The notes under the pieces: model-generated
What the model saw: only the letters and a program-made list of their open reading frames with translations
Told to the model about the DNA's origin: nothing
Database searches by the model: none
Part shown: positions 11,392 through 23,219 of the stretch, piece by piece
Layout of the letters: each line of letters begins with the position of its first letter
Numbering within the stretch: the first letter of the stretch is position 1
Position numbers and translations under genes: made by a program
DNA from: Ischnura elegans
Lineage: Eukaryota > Arthropoda > Insecta > Odonata > Coenagrionidae
DNA: 64,000 nt
Assembly (NCBI RefSeq): GCF_921293095.1
Contig: NC_060259.1
Span: forward strand, 2,666,001-2,730,000
Direction: 5' to 3'

Positions 11392-12931
11392 GTTCAGTAC
11401 GTTAAATCTGAAAAACATGGTAATGCTGACGCTCTTTCACGTATGCCATTACCTGACTTACACTCTGTTAAAGAAGAAACAAAATGGGTAGGAACTTATT
11501 TGCATTGTATAGCTGAGAGTTCCGTACCACTAAATTTTGAACATGTAAGAAAAGAAACACAGGGTGACCCTATCTTAAAGAAGGTGTATAATTATGTAAT
11601 GAATGGGTAGCCTAACTTTATCTCAGAGGAAAATAGTGAGTCACAGCCATATTTCTTAAGTAAAGATGAACTGATTGTAGAGCATGGTATTATTATGTGG
11701 GGGTACAAAATAGTTGTTCCAAGTAAATTGAGTGACTATGTTCTGAACGAATTGCATTCGGGTCATCTAGGTATTGTAAAGATGAAATCTGTGGCTAGAA
11801 ATTATGTTTGGTTCCCTAATATTGATAGACGAATAGAAGACCTAGCTAACAATTGCTCGCCTTGCCTTAGAGAACGTTCTAGCCCTCCCAAGAGTGAACT
11901 TCATGTGTGGCATTATCCCGCTTCTCCTTGGGAGAGGTTACATGTGGATTACTTGGGCCCTTTTAAAGGATAGATGTATTTAGTGGTGATTGATGCTCAT
12001 ACTAAGTGGCTTGAGGTATTTGAAGTTAGCTCTACCTCGGCTAAGGTAACCATAGAAAAGCTCATAGAGCTATTTTCAAGATTTGGACTACCTGTTTCCT
12101 TACATTCCGATAATGGCCCACCTTTCACTTCATTAGAATTTAGAAATTTTATGGTATCAAATGGTGTGAAGCACTCATTTTCGCCGCCATACCACCCTCG
12201 ATCTAATGGCCAGGCGGAGAGTTCTGTTAAGTATGCTAAGCATAAGTTAAGTAGCGCTTTTGTAGAAAATGCAGATGTAAATATTGCCCTGAGTAATATA
12301 TTGTTTAGTTACAGAAACTATTCATAGTACTACGAATGAAACCCCTGCTAAACTAATGTTTGGCAGACCATTAAGATCCAGACTAGATCTATTGAGGCCT
12401 AATGTGGTCAAGAGAATGGAACTTAAGCAAGAAAAACAAAAAGAGTACTTTGGTGTTAAGAAAACAAGGATTTTGTTTGAAAATCAACCTGTTCTAATTA
12501 GGGATTATCGCTGTAAAGACAAATGGGTTGAAGGAATCGTATTAAAACAATTAAGTGGTGTAATGTATTCTGTAATGTTCAAGTCGGGTTTTGTTTGTAA
12601 CGGACATATTGATCAGCTCATTGGAATGAATTCCAGCTCAGTGTATTCCAATTCTGATTATGTTAAAACGGGTGATTTCAATGTCAATAACGACGCAGTA
12701 GCAGAGAGGTTCCCAAACAAAAACAACCTTTCCCCTCACTCCCCACCCACCTCTAACATTCCTAGTACGCCACGTTTGCCTCACCCATCCCCATCGCTGC
12801 AATCACCGGTTCCTTCTCAACCTGACACTCAGTCAAATGCAAGTGTTCTATCTCCAAACGAGGGATCAGCTGTTGATAAAAGATACCCTCAGCGCATTAG
12901 GAAGCCGGTTGATAGATTTCAATCGCAATGA
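11392..12931 (+). pseudogene. pol: Mag-like Gypsy pol part 2: end of RNase H region and integrase
   Basis: It resumes with VQYVKSEKHGNADALSR, the conserved stretch just before integrase. The HHCC zinc-binding part is at 11750-11880 (HSGHLG ... CSPCLRE). The DDE catalytic core runs from 11940 (HVDYLGPF, VVIDAHTKW, HSDNGPPFTS, PPYHPRSNGQAE). The C-terminal region ends in a Pro/Ser-rich tail at 12931. TAG codons at about 11608 and 11971 and a frameshift near 12325 break the frame. No env ORF follows before the polypurine tract. Confidence 0.88.
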
Positions 12932-13126
12932 TCTTGTTTATTTGGTTATATTTGAGAGTTTAGTTGGTGTTTATATTAGTTTTTATAGTTTATGCATTGT
13001 TACACTGCTATTGTTATTGCTTTATATTTCCAAATATGTGTTTCCAAGAATTGTTAAATTTTTGTTTATTGAAACAAATTTATTTTTTTTGTAATTAACT
13101 TTTGTCCTATGATGCAACCATTTTTG

Positions 13127-13137
13127 AAAGGGAGGAA
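13127..13137 (+). promoter_or_regulatory. polypurine tract
   Basis: aaagggaggaa lies directly before the 3' LTR, where plus-strand DNA synthesis of LTR elements is primed. Confidence 0.75.
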
Positions 13138-13138
13138 T

Positions 13139-13319
13139 TGTTGTATTTGTGCTGGAAATAAATGAGGCTCGATTGCCTTGACCGGCACGCCACCTACCCC
13201 GGCTTCTCAAGCTGAGTTGTGAGCTCGAAGCCAGTTGCTACCCTATCTGCCGCCGAGCCAGTCGCGACTCGCTGAACTGTAAATCACGTGTATTAAATCA
13301 TTGAGCCCGGTACACCACA
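13139..13319 (+). repeat. 3' LTR of the Mag-like Gypsy
   Basis: It begins TGTTGTATTTGTGCTGG after the polypurine tract and ends GGTACACCACA. It differs from the 5' LTR by about a dozen changes. Confidence 0.9.
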
Positions 13320-13911
13320 ATTTACACAACTTGAGTGGCCGTGTGAAAGTGGTCGAAGATAACGGTCAGAAGAGGTAAATTTTTTCCACTTCGCTACTTG
13401 TTGTGTTTTCTATGGACATGTCGTTATAAACCTTTTTTTTTTAGTATCACTTCATTTTTAACAACTGTTATTTCATCATGAGTTATTGTAACATGAAAGA
13501 GTTATCTGCCATTTTAAGCCGGTCGATTGGTAATTTTAAACTGTATTCATCGTTAAACTAGTTTCTATCTTATTTTTTATTAATTTCATACAACCGTTAC
13601 GGTAAAGTTTATATGGCCAGAAATGAAATGGGTTGCTAAAAAAGGAAAAAGATAATTACAATTACATTTAAAAACGGGGAACACGTGGGGATAATGGCCG
13701 CTGCACTGATGGCCGGCAATTGGAAATGTAACGTCACTTCCTGCACACATGGCTGTAGTCAAGACGGCGTTGTCATAGTACCCCGGCATTGAGCAAACGG
13801 ATTGAGAAGGGGTGCACCAGAGACGGACGGAAGGCGGACGGCTCTCCCGGAGGGTGGCATCGGTTTGAATCAGCCAATCCAAACAAGGTCAAAACCAGTA
13901 AAATTTCAATA
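13320..13911. other. intergenic, no gene seen
   Basis: No recognisable element or coding sequence. The only longer open frame, on the minus strand at 13586-13882, resembles nothing I know and I treat it as chance. Confidence 0.5.
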
Positions 13912-14101
13912 GTTGAACACAAAGCGCTACCGAGTATCGGCTACCGAGCTGGCTAGTAGCATACTAAGTTAGTAGCTCTTAGTAGCTCACTTAGAAGAAT
14001 CCATGAATACCATATCTTAGTAGGCGACTTGAAGGTCTTCGTAGCTGACTAAGTTAGTCGCCCTACTAGCGTGTTTTAGCGGAAATCTATGAATACGGCC
14101 G
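13912..14101 (+). repeat. 190-bp dispersed repeat, copy B
   Basis: Same orientation, same length and same ends as copy A at 76-265, with about ten substitutions. It lies about 590 bp beyond the Gypsy 3' LTR, whereas copy A lies about 280 bp before the 5' LTR, so it is not a target duplication. Confidence 0.75.
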
Positions 14102-17100
14102 ATAGTTTTTCGCACCTGAAGGACCACGTGTTTCACCTTCAAACGGTTAAGTTTCGATCCACTCACCGAGTGCGAAGTATGATTGAATGAAACAGACGTT
14201 TGGCCTACCGCCACTAGATGCAGGGGGCATCCACATTTTGACCACAGACAGGAGAACGGTAAACGCAAATTGGCCAATCGCATGCAAGGGTCATGGTAAT
14301 ACTAACACAAGCTAAAACCGGAGTTGTTTATCGTTTTGCGTTTATTTTAGTAATAGGTTATTTACGTAACCATATATGGATTTTAATTCGGATCATGTCA
14401 ACCAACCGGGACACTAGCTTTGAGGATTCACGTCGTTATTCAAGTTTAGGTTTTCGGTGCGTGGATCATTAGTGCGCTGCCGTCGTCATTCGTGGATATC
14501 ATTGCTTAGTAACCTGTGAGTATATACGTGTCTGATTAGGTCGTAATAGTACAATTAGAACGCAATCAATCAACTGTGGTTTTTAGTAATCGAAGTGCAA
14601 ACCCTGTCAGAGTAAATTGCATTTTATTTTCATAAAGTCTAATACGAAATCGTATTAAAAGGAATAAAAACGGCTATTGCTGAGGAATGGCATATTAAAA
14701 ATATTTCTGGTCCCAGAACACAAAATCGGAATGTAAATCCTAAATTGCATGATAAAATTAAATTATTTATCATAATAAATTAATTAAGTAACATTATTAA
14801 ATGTAATTCAATTAGGTACTATTATTAAATCAAATAAATCTGGTTTACATAGGTACTAGGACTGGTCTTGTGCAGCTTAAATCGCAAATTTGGGTCAAAA
14901 AAAGCTATCTCACATTTGCTAATAAAAATTCAATATAAATAGTATAAGTATAGCAAAAAGTTAAATTAAAAAAATGAATCCACATCTAACATTGCAACCA
15001 CAAATATCATCATGAAAAGATTAACAATTCCCACTGCCACGATTCCCGTGTTCGCTGCGTTGTAAACGCATCATTTTAAGTATAGTGCAATTAAGGTTGG
15101 AAAATCTGGGTTTCTGATATGAGTAGCAATAAGAGGCAACTCAGGGAAAAATTCATTTCTACATTCTCCTTTCCCCGTGTCGAAATGAGGTTAAGACAAG
15201 TTTATACGATACAAATACCTGCGGCTGCATTCAAATTAAGTTTCACTGATAGTTCCGTGTCTAATATAATGTAGAATTTAAAAAAAATTTTGATCAGTTC
15301 TCTCAACGGTGAAATTTATTCGAGAAATACATAACTAAACGCTCTTTTTCCTTGTGCTAATAAACAACACTCGTTTGTTACCAAGCCGTTGATTTCCTCC
15401 TGTTGTTACAAAATGGTAAATACACTACAATGACGTCACGACTGGAAGTGCAACGTAGTATTCAGATGCAATACGACGAAGATTTGTCGATTTTTAAGCT
15501 CAATGTTTCAAAATGTGTACATTCTCCCAAAAAATGGGTGGAAACTATTCCCTCTTTTCCCCATCCACTAAACTTCTGGGATGGAAACTTAACTATGAGC
15601 AGCGGTGTTTCGATTCATTTAGTATCGTTCCGGGGAGTAAATTTTTTTGCCGGGTCGAAACTAAACTCCTTGGTGACTTTAATTTCGTACAGGAACGAAA
15701 CTAATCCCAGGCGTCGGATTTTCGTTTCCCTCCGGGTCGAAACGAAACATTTTCGTCGCGTTTCAATTGCCATCCCTGTTTTAAATAGCGCGGGGCATCA
15801 TAGGTAGGGGGGTCATGTTGTCTCCCGCTCGCGTTGTTCACAGCATCAAGTCACCCGTGTAAAAGCGGACTCAATTACTCCTGTTTCATCTCTATGGTCA
15901 GAATTGAATCGCTTCAAAGGCATGCAGAAATAGTTGGATCCAGCAACAAGAAAAAATTCTTTTTCCCTCTTGTACGAAAAGAAATTTACGTGCATAAATA
16001 AAATGAAAACCTAAGGCCGAAAAATTGTTAAAAATGTACATGAAATATAATTAGTTTTAGTCATGAGGGAGTGAATTCCAAACAACTTGCCGCGCTCCAG
16101 CTATTAACGCTTTTTCGACTACTTTGTTGGTTTTTATTACGTAAATTTCGAATAATACGGCTTAAAATTAATATAAGATAAATTTACTTAACAATAAATT
16201 CGTTTCGGCTAATAAATCTGCTTTTCCATTTATATACCTGGAAGATTATAATTACAGTGTGTCACCTCTTTCACGGATTGTGTAAAATACTGGCTTCATT
16301 ACAAAATATTTTGTCTTCGTAATAATGGTGAATAAAAATTGGTCACCAAATTTGAATACATAGACAGGAGACACGAACACAAGGGATAAAAAACAGAGCC
16401 ACTCTCGTTAATCTACATAAGACGTTCAGCATTCGGAAGGCCATGTTAATGGTAATGGGTATATATTTCATTTTATGCTTCCTCGCTTGGCGTTATCGCA
16501 ACACCCAGAGGCCGCCACTAAGTATAACCCGTGTGGGAGAATCAGGCCCTTTACGTGACCTCGTTAAAACTCCATGCTGGCCGTTGTATCGGGTCATACG
16601 AGTGGCCCTGCCGCTTACAGCCATAAGCGAACCTCGGGAGCACGAGCCGCGCACATCGGGTCACGCACACTTTTCTCACTCGCCACACTTGGACGGCGAC
16701 AGTTTCCGCGACAGGCAAGGCCCTTGAATGAATCTGACGCGGCTGCATCCCCCTCTCACTTAGCTTATCTACACGGTGCGATGGAAGAGATAGATCCCAA
16801 TGGTGGTCAAATAAACCAGACATTACATTGATTGACGGGAGCCTGCGATTCTGATCGCAGTCCTTTTCGCATCCCAAGGGTGACAACTCCGAACAGATTT
16901 ATTTCTCCCGACCCGCAATATCGAAGGAGGGACATGTTCGTACGGGAAAGTGGTGGGTGAGAAAGTGGAAAGGGGTGGGTTAGGAAGGGGAAAGCGACCA
17001 TCAGCCCACCAGCCATAGTAGGCGAGTAGAACCGCGGAAATTCAAAACGAAACTCGTACCACCTAAGCCAGTAGATTAATCAAACTGCCAACTGTCAGAG

Positions 17101-19949
17101 GCGAGCGATGGCATTGGGTCAAATAAAGCGAACCAATTAAATAAGGTATGCAAACTCGAGAGGAAAACAACTATGAAATTTGGAGATTTCCATTCATGAT
17201 ATTCATGTGTCGCTACATTGAACGGCGTAGAAAACAATCAATTGGACGAATGGTAAATGACCGAGGAAGGTTTCTCATGGTAAAATGACGCTGTATTCAC
17301 GCAACTGATGAGCAGCGCGAGTTCTAAACAATTTTATAGGCCTAAGTCACGAAAAACTCGTGCCAGTGTCAATAATTTTGTGTATTGTTTTTGATTACCC
17401 TGAAAATTCGTTATAATGATGCAACTCCGATTTAATTCCAAAACGGGACACCATCTGTTTTCACTGGTATTCACAATGCCAACTTGGCAACGCAGGCTGT
17501 TTTACACACTTTCTACCACTGGATAGTAATAAATATTTCGTGGAGACTTAGGTCAGTACATAATAAATTGAGGGAGTAATAAAGTAGTTGACATGGACCT
17601 GTTAATAAAGGGTAAAAGACTTCAACTGTTAGCTTATGATACGAACATAACCTATCAATTGGACGGACAGGCTGAATTGCGGTGAAACATGAACTAAATT
17701 GGAGAATCATGGGCACAGTTAGTTACATACGCAAAAGGAATATACAATAAGTAGAGCAGGCTATGAAAAACGTAAGTTAGATAAATAGTGCAAGAAAAAA
17801 GTTGAAATTCATTAGAAAAATTAAAATCAAATGCTTAGGACGAGGTACGAGGGTTAAGGGTAACAGCAGATGAATACCCAGAAATTCACACGGAATAGGG
17901 CGAGGGAGCAGTCAAACAAATCCTAGCCAAATGACTTAGATTTACGGGTTATACATCCTTTCTAGGCACTGGTGGCAGCAGAAAACTAAAAACATGAATT
18001 GACTTGAATGGCGACAGACTAGGATGAACGAGGGTGACTGGCGCTGGATGGGCTCCCATTAGCCAGCGCAAGTCCAGAAGTTCCCTGAGGATGGAACTGG
18101 CGAAGGAGTCTCTTCTTCAGAGTTCCAGACGACCTCCCCGCACCCTTTTCCAATCACCAGCCTTTCCTCCTCGAGTTCTTGCACACTCCTTCAGGACGTA
18201 CTGTTAAACAATAGAGATTGACAGAAGTAGCATTGAAATAGCGACTTTGGGACAAGGTCAAATCAAGCGTTCCCTCACACTCCCAGTGAATTCCAGACAC
18301 GTGCCGAGGCCATAGCTTCAACGCGTGACTCTCACTCGAGTTGGATATGTTCCCATTGGCAGTTACTAAGATCTCCTCATGCGTGGATGTAACGTGAATC
18401 GTATTTCCCCGTCTCCGCATCGGAAATAATCGAAATTACACCTCTAACTACTTTGTTATTGAACATTTTCAAAAATAAATGCTTTCAAGTGCAAGAGCAA
18501 GTAATTATCAGTATAAAAGGTCTCCTGTACTTTTTCGATACTAGTCATAGTTATTAAGATAAATAGTATATTGCCTTTTAAACAAATGTTGATCATTAAA
18601 ATAGCAATAACTTTTTTAATATTTGGGCTATGATCACCATTCAAATTCGTATTATCATCAAATTTAGGATGAATGTATTTGACATTATCAAATAAACGCT
18701 AATCTAACGGTAAATACGTGAAATAAGACCCTGCCACCAATTTTACATTTTTGTAATGGAATGGGGAAGTGAAAGGAATCATACATGCTACAGTGGAATG
18801 AGGTATGTCCCTGATCGAGTAAGGCGGTTAGCAGCCCCCCACCACCTCACATATTACTCTTCCACGCCACCTTATAAGCGGTATATAAGACCTCGCAGAG
18901 ACTCAGTACGACTCCCACGGCCGGCATGCGGCCCGCTGCGACTGTCCAGAATATTCTCCCGAATCTTTACTTCTTAGATAAAGACCAATTTTTTTCTTCG
19001 TCACGAAGAGGAATATTTTTTTGCTCTGGGGGGTACTCCCTGTTAACACTTCCCGTTTCCTACGCGTAGCAGCAAATTTCTTTCCATTATCACATTCTAT
19101 TCGGGAAGGTCACGGACGTGTATAATCACCAGGGTTTCTGGAATCGTGGCACGACTCAGGAGTGGATTAAGTGCGCGTTTCGAAAGTTGACGGTTCACCA
19201 CTCTACTTTGCACCATTTGGGCGTGCAATGCCTCTCTATCAAATTAGTGTTGAGGAAGAACTGTTTGCCGCGGTCCGAAAAATAGCGTATACCATTTTAA
19301 TGAAAATTTTATGAAATATGCTGTTCATTTGCTCACTGAAAATAAACTTTCATGTTACATTTTTTGGAAATTGTATTTGAAATGCCGCATTTTCATAAAG
19401 ATTCTTACGGCATTACATGTCCAGTATACGGATATTGTATATTTAAGTTATGATATATATGTCGTTTGTGAACAAAATGGATATCATTTATGATGGCAAG
19501 ACTGTGTTTGCAAAATGTGTGTGCTATGAATTGCGAATTTTCAAACCTCGTTAAAAAGTAAGGAGCTCCGAGTAAGCGAAACGTTCTGGGCGCAGTATAC
19601 TGCATTGGCTAATTGAAAAATTACGTAGTGAAGTCATGCTTATGATGGAAGGATAATACTTCTTCTAGGCAGAGTGACTTTGTCATCTGCTTGATCCAAA
19701 GGATTACAATCCGTATTCAATTAAGCCCACCAATCAGAAAAGATGGGGAGATAATACGAAAGCTTTTCAGAAGAATGGACGGTAAAGTGACTGAATGTAA
19801 GACTGGAATCCGGACTTGTGCATGAACTTAATTCACTTAGAATTATCAGGAAAAAAATTTTCAGTCGCTATGATAACGACCCTACCGTGCTTCCAGAGAG
19901 TGGAGGGGGGACGGGCTTCTTATTGCTCCCCCTGATCTGCTGCTCATTA
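14102..19949. other. anonymous intergenic DNA
   Basis: No gene or complete element is recognised in about 5.8 kb. Local points: a short stretch at about 15640-15778 is full of GTTTCGTTTC words and ends attgccatccctg, like a hAT-type MITE end. GC-rich patches at 16590-16750 and 18030-18180 have no recognisable protein in any frame. Confidence 0.45.
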
Positions 19950-20740
19950 AATAAATAATACCTAAAAGATAACAAACAATAGCACAAAAAAATAAAAACT
20001 AACAGAAAACAAAATTAATAAACATAAGAAGAGGCACTATTGATTAGGCAATGATGAATTATTCAGATGGCGTTTTAAGATGGCTTTGTAACTAGGGACA
20101 GAGGGAAATAGGTCCAGGGAACGAATTTTTGAAGCTATGGAGTTAAACAAGGAGGGGATTCGGTAGAACAGAGAGCGTTGAGAGATGGAGAGACGGAATC
20201 GCGGAATGTGAAGCAGAGAGTTGTTTCGTAAGGGGCGAGGAGGAATATGAAAACGGAAAAGTGGGAGAATTTCGTTTGTCCGTAGAGAACCGCTAAAGAT
20301 TCTATGCAGAAACATGAGGTCAGATAAAACACGGCGGCTTGTTATTTTAGATATCCTGAGGGAGGAAAGGATAGCGTCACGGGAGTAATACCTGAGTGTG
20401 GGGATTCGATGGCGGGCAGCAGCAAGAAAGAAGTTTACAGGACGGTTGAGCAAGTTTAGAGTAGTGGCGCAGGCGGTAGACCAAACTGGTGAGCAGTATT
20501 CTAGTATGGGGAGAATACATCCCAAAAAAAATGTTCTAAAAGCGGTAGGGTCGAGAAGGTCAGTGAATCGATATAGCATACCAACAATGGCCATTGCTCT
20601 TTTCACGATCATCGAAATATGATCCTGAAACTTTAATTTGTCATCAAAGATCACCTCTAGGTCGCAGTGGGAGGTTACAAGAGGGATAGGCTTATTTAAA
20701 AGTCTGTAAGAGTGTTTCAGGGGATTGTTTTTTATGATTT
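19950..20740 (-). pseudogene. 5'-truncated non-LTR retrotransposon, RT C-terminus
   Basis: The minus-strand frame 20654-20037 is open for about 205 codons and starts in the conserved post-RT region (VIFDDKLKFQDHI, here beginning inside it). It continues with CILPILEYCSPVWS and ends SYKAILKRHL. An in-frame match extends upstream to about 20740 (NNPLKHSYRLLNKP). This is the C-terminal domain of an arthropod non-LTR RT of the same general type as 49527-51290. The catalytic RT core is absent. The AT-rich tail with taaataaat near 19950 would be its 3' end. Confidence 0.78.
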
Positions 20741-20749
20741 AGCATTGTA

Positions 20750-21510
20750 GGGTGGGGCACTAAAGGAAACCACTACCATGGAGCGAAGGTTGGAATGATT
20801 CGATAACACCATTGCACCGGCCTTAGATTCGCATATACACGCATGCCATCAAAGTGATTAGGAAAAACTAATCGGAAACGTAAATCAAAGCCTTACAAAA
20901 TTTTATTAGATTAATTTTTTTTATTTCTCTCAAAAATCATTCTTTCGTTGAAAGACCGAACTGCCGTATTCATCACATACTCAGCAGCTCAAGCATCATA
21001 GAGAAATGGGAGGAAATCATGAATATGGGCTCTGTGTCCAATATATTGAATAGATAGCAATTAATTTTCATATTATGAACGAAAATATTAACTAACTTGG
21101 GTACATAGCAAAGTCTATAAATACAAGAGGCGAGTGCTGTTTTCAGAAGAAAGGAAGAATGGCTAGCAAATAAAGGGCTCCAAATGGAGAGGTCTAAACC
21201 AAAAGGAATTCGAAAAGGTGGCATCAGTCCGTCCTGTTAAAGCGTCTATTTAAGTGCCACTTTCAACGCATTTTAATCGGTTTTCAAAAATGTCCGCTGC
21301 GCGGCCATTGGTGGGAAGTAATCCATTTCTTCTAAATATCTATTATATAACATTGAAAATCGCGAGGCAAAGCGATGAAAAATTATTATGTCATAGGTCG
21401 TTTCATCACGACTATAATTTTTCGGTTCACGGACCTAATTATAGCTCATTTCCCCGATAAATTCCGATCACCTTGCCCGTAAGCGATGGACGTGGGGATT
21501 TTCGTAAACC
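20750..21510. other. intergenic, no gene seen
   Basis: No protein or repeat is recognised. The open frame at 20973-21224 (minus) has no familiar motif. Confidence 0.45.
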
Positions 21511-21781
21511 TGTGGTGTCGGTGCAGACGACGCGCTCAAATGATCGTCAGCTATTTCATAGTTCCGCTCGCCACCACCAGGGTAGCGGAGAGTAACCAGC
21601 CCAAGAGAGTTCTACGCCTACTGTCAAGTCGTTAAGGTGGTCAAGGCTACCGCTGGTGTAAAAGGCTGATTGATTGTAGTGTGTCTTCCCGCAATAAAAC
21701 AACGCTCACCACGAGCGGTTCGTTACCCCGTACAAGTCTTTTCTTTTTAATTGAGCCAACAACGAGAACTACCACGCTACA
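21511..21781 (+). repeat. putative 5' LTR of the CsRn1-type Gypsy
   Basis: It ends CACGCTACA just before the primer site, and contains aataaaa near 21695 as a possible polyadenylation signal. The left limit is only the nearest TGTG that would give TG...CA ends. With no second LTR in the window it cannot be confirmed. Confidence 0.45.
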
Positions 21782-21782
21782 T

Positions 21783-21799
21783 TGGTGACCCCGACGTGA
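21783..21799 (+). promoter_or_regulatory. tRNA-Trp-type primer-binding site
   Basis: tggtgaccccgacgtga is complementary to the 3' end expected for tRNA-Trp, the primer used by CsRn1-clade elements. It lies directly after the putative LTR end and directly before gag. Confidence 0.75.
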
Positions 21800-21801
21800 T
21801 C

Positions 21802-22611
21802 ATGTCTAAGGACCACGAGGCACCGTGCGTAGATAGGGTCTCAGTACGCGTGCCGCCATTTTGGCCCGAGAAACCAGCGCTCTGGTTTTCCGAACTGGAG
21901 TGTCAATTTAATGTAAGTGGGATAACACGAGACGCCACGAAATTTTGGGTAGTTATTAGTAATTTGGAAAACCGGTACGTAATAGAGGTGGGGGACGTAG
22001 TGACTAACCCACCCGCGGAAGGAAAATATGAGCGGATTAAAGAAGAACTCATCCACAGGCTCTCCGTCTCTCAAGAGAAACGGATTCGCCAGCTTTTGGA
22101 GCACGAGGTGCTGGAAGACCGCAGGTCCTCACAGTTCCTCCGGCATTTACGCGGCCTGGCCGGAGTGTCGGTGCCGGACGACTTTCTCCGTTCCCTATGG
22201 ACCGGAAGCCTTCCTCCCCACCTACAAGTAATCGTCACAGCCCAGGAAAAGATGGACCTCAACTCATTGGCAGACCTCGCAAACCGGGTCCATGATGCCA
22301 CACCACAACCGCAAGTAGCTGCGGCGTCAGCGGCACCCGCGCCTGCATACGACGTGATGGTGAGGCTCATTTTCCGGGTGGCGGAATTGACAAAGCAAGT
22401 AGCCGCGCTTACAACCAGCCAAGCCGCAGGAGGACCCTATTACCGTCGGCGTTGGAGTTCCCGCAGCAATTCCCGGCACAACTCCCGTAGCAGCTCCCCT
22501 AGCCATGCCAACACTCCGCGACTTTGCTGGTATCACTGGAAATTCGGCGTAAGTGCAAACAAGAGCCAGCAAGCGTGCACTTTCCAGCCGCCACCGCCGG
22601 AAAACCGTTAA
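21802..22611 (+). CDS. gag: gag of the CsRn1-type Gypsy (DUF7041-like)
   Basis: I start at ATG 21802, just after the primer site. Upstream in-frame codons have no ATG. The protein is about 269 aa. VPPFWPEKPALWFSELECQF near residues 16-36 is the hallmark of the arthropod DUF7041 gag domain. Then come LIHRLSVSQEKRIRQLL, RSSQFLRHLR and LRSLWTGSLPPHLQ, the conserved capsid core. Residues ~210-265 are Ser/Arg-rich, a likely RNA-binding tail (no zinc knuckle seen). It is open throughout. The pol frame overlaps its end and lies in the -1 frame. Confidence 0.82.
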   Translation: MSKDHEAPCVDRVSVRVPPFWPEKPALWFSELECQFNVSGITRDATKFWVVISNLENRYVIEVGDVVTNPPAEGKYERIKEELIHRLSVSQEKRIRQLLEHEVLEDRRSSQFLRHLRGLAGVSVPDDFLRSLWTGSLPPHLQVIVTAQEKMDLNSLADLANRVHDATPQPQVAAASAAPAPAYDVMVRLIFRVAELTKQVAALTTSQAAGGPYYRRRWSSRSNSRHNSRSSSPSHANTPRLCWYHWKFGVSANKSQQACTFQPPPPENR

Positions 22612-23039
22612 GTCGGTCGGTTGACGCAGTCACCGACTCGTGCTTTTTCACCTGCCGCCTATTTGTGTCAGACCTAACCACCAAGGTACGTTTTTTAGTA
22701 GACACTGGCTCTGACTTGAGTGTTTATCCCCGACAATATCTGAGAGGCCCGAGGGATAGAGCTAAATATCAGTTGTACGCCGCAAATAATTCAGAGATTT
22801 CCACGTACGGCTGGATCTCCTTGTCCCTAAACCTAGGCTTGCGACGAGACTTTTCTTGGCGTTTCGTCGTAGCAGACGTGTACAAACCTATATTTGGCGC
22901 CGATTTCCTAACTTTTTACCACCTACACTACTACGCTACAAAACCATTTAAATGCGCGGTGATTGACAACACATTTCCCTGTTGTCGGGCCTGGAAATAT
23001 TGCCGAGATCTAAGAGAATGTTCTTCGTGTCGCTCCTGA
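22524..23039 (+). pseudogene. pol: CsRn1-type Gypsy pol start: aspartic protease, truncated
   Basis: The frame is -1 relative to gag and overlaps it by about 88 nt. The protease motif VRFLVDTGSDLSVYP sits near residue 55. It is followed by YAANNSEISTYGW, LNLGLRRDFSW and IFGADFL, the conserved order of CsRn1-clade proteases. After FYHLHYY the sequence diverges from the family and a stop ends the frame at 23039. RT and later domains are missing. The catalytic Asp-Thr-Gly is intact. Confidence 0.8.
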
Positions 23040-23219
23040 AGATATCTATTCTCAATCCTTCAAGCAATCTTAAGCGTAGCTCGCAACCTCCGAGACTCTA
23101 GCGGCTCCCAGTCTCACTCGCTTAACATCTAGCAAGCGCTGTCAGTACGCCCTTATCAGTTTTTATTTTCATTTTATTCAGTTCACCAGATTAAGTCTCT
23201 ACATCCCGTATGCTCGCTG

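Larger units (their letters stand above)
543..13319 (+). mobile_element. Mag-like Gypsy LTR retrotransposon, decayed, with two nested insertions
   Basis: Order is LTR, gag, protease, RT, RNase H, integrase, LTR. After subtracting the CR1-group insertion (about 4.5 kb) and the RTE insertion (3.4 kb), the element is about 4.9 kb, normal for Mag-type Gypsy. The LTRs are about 180 bp with TG...CA ends and differ at roughly a dozen positions (about 93% identity), so it is an old insertion. Flanks aatta (left) and attta (right) may be a diverged 5-bp target duplication. pol carries several stop codons and at least one frameshift, and no env is seen. It is almost certainly immobile. Confidence 0.9.
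21511..23040 (+). mobile_element. CsRn1-type Gypsy retrotransposon, 5' fragment
   Basis: An LTR-like leader, a tRNA-Trp primer site, gag and the start of pol (protease) are present, then recognisable sequence ends near 23040-23090. RT, RNase H, integrase and the 3' LTR are absent. gag and the protease ORF overlap in different frames, as in CsRn1-clade elements. The gag frame is fully open, so decay is modest despite the truncation. Confidence 0.8.

Noticed and set aside
13586-14283. Open frames on the minus strand downstream of the Gypsy element
   Set aside because: No motif, no element structure, and one overlaps the 190-bp dispersed repeat.
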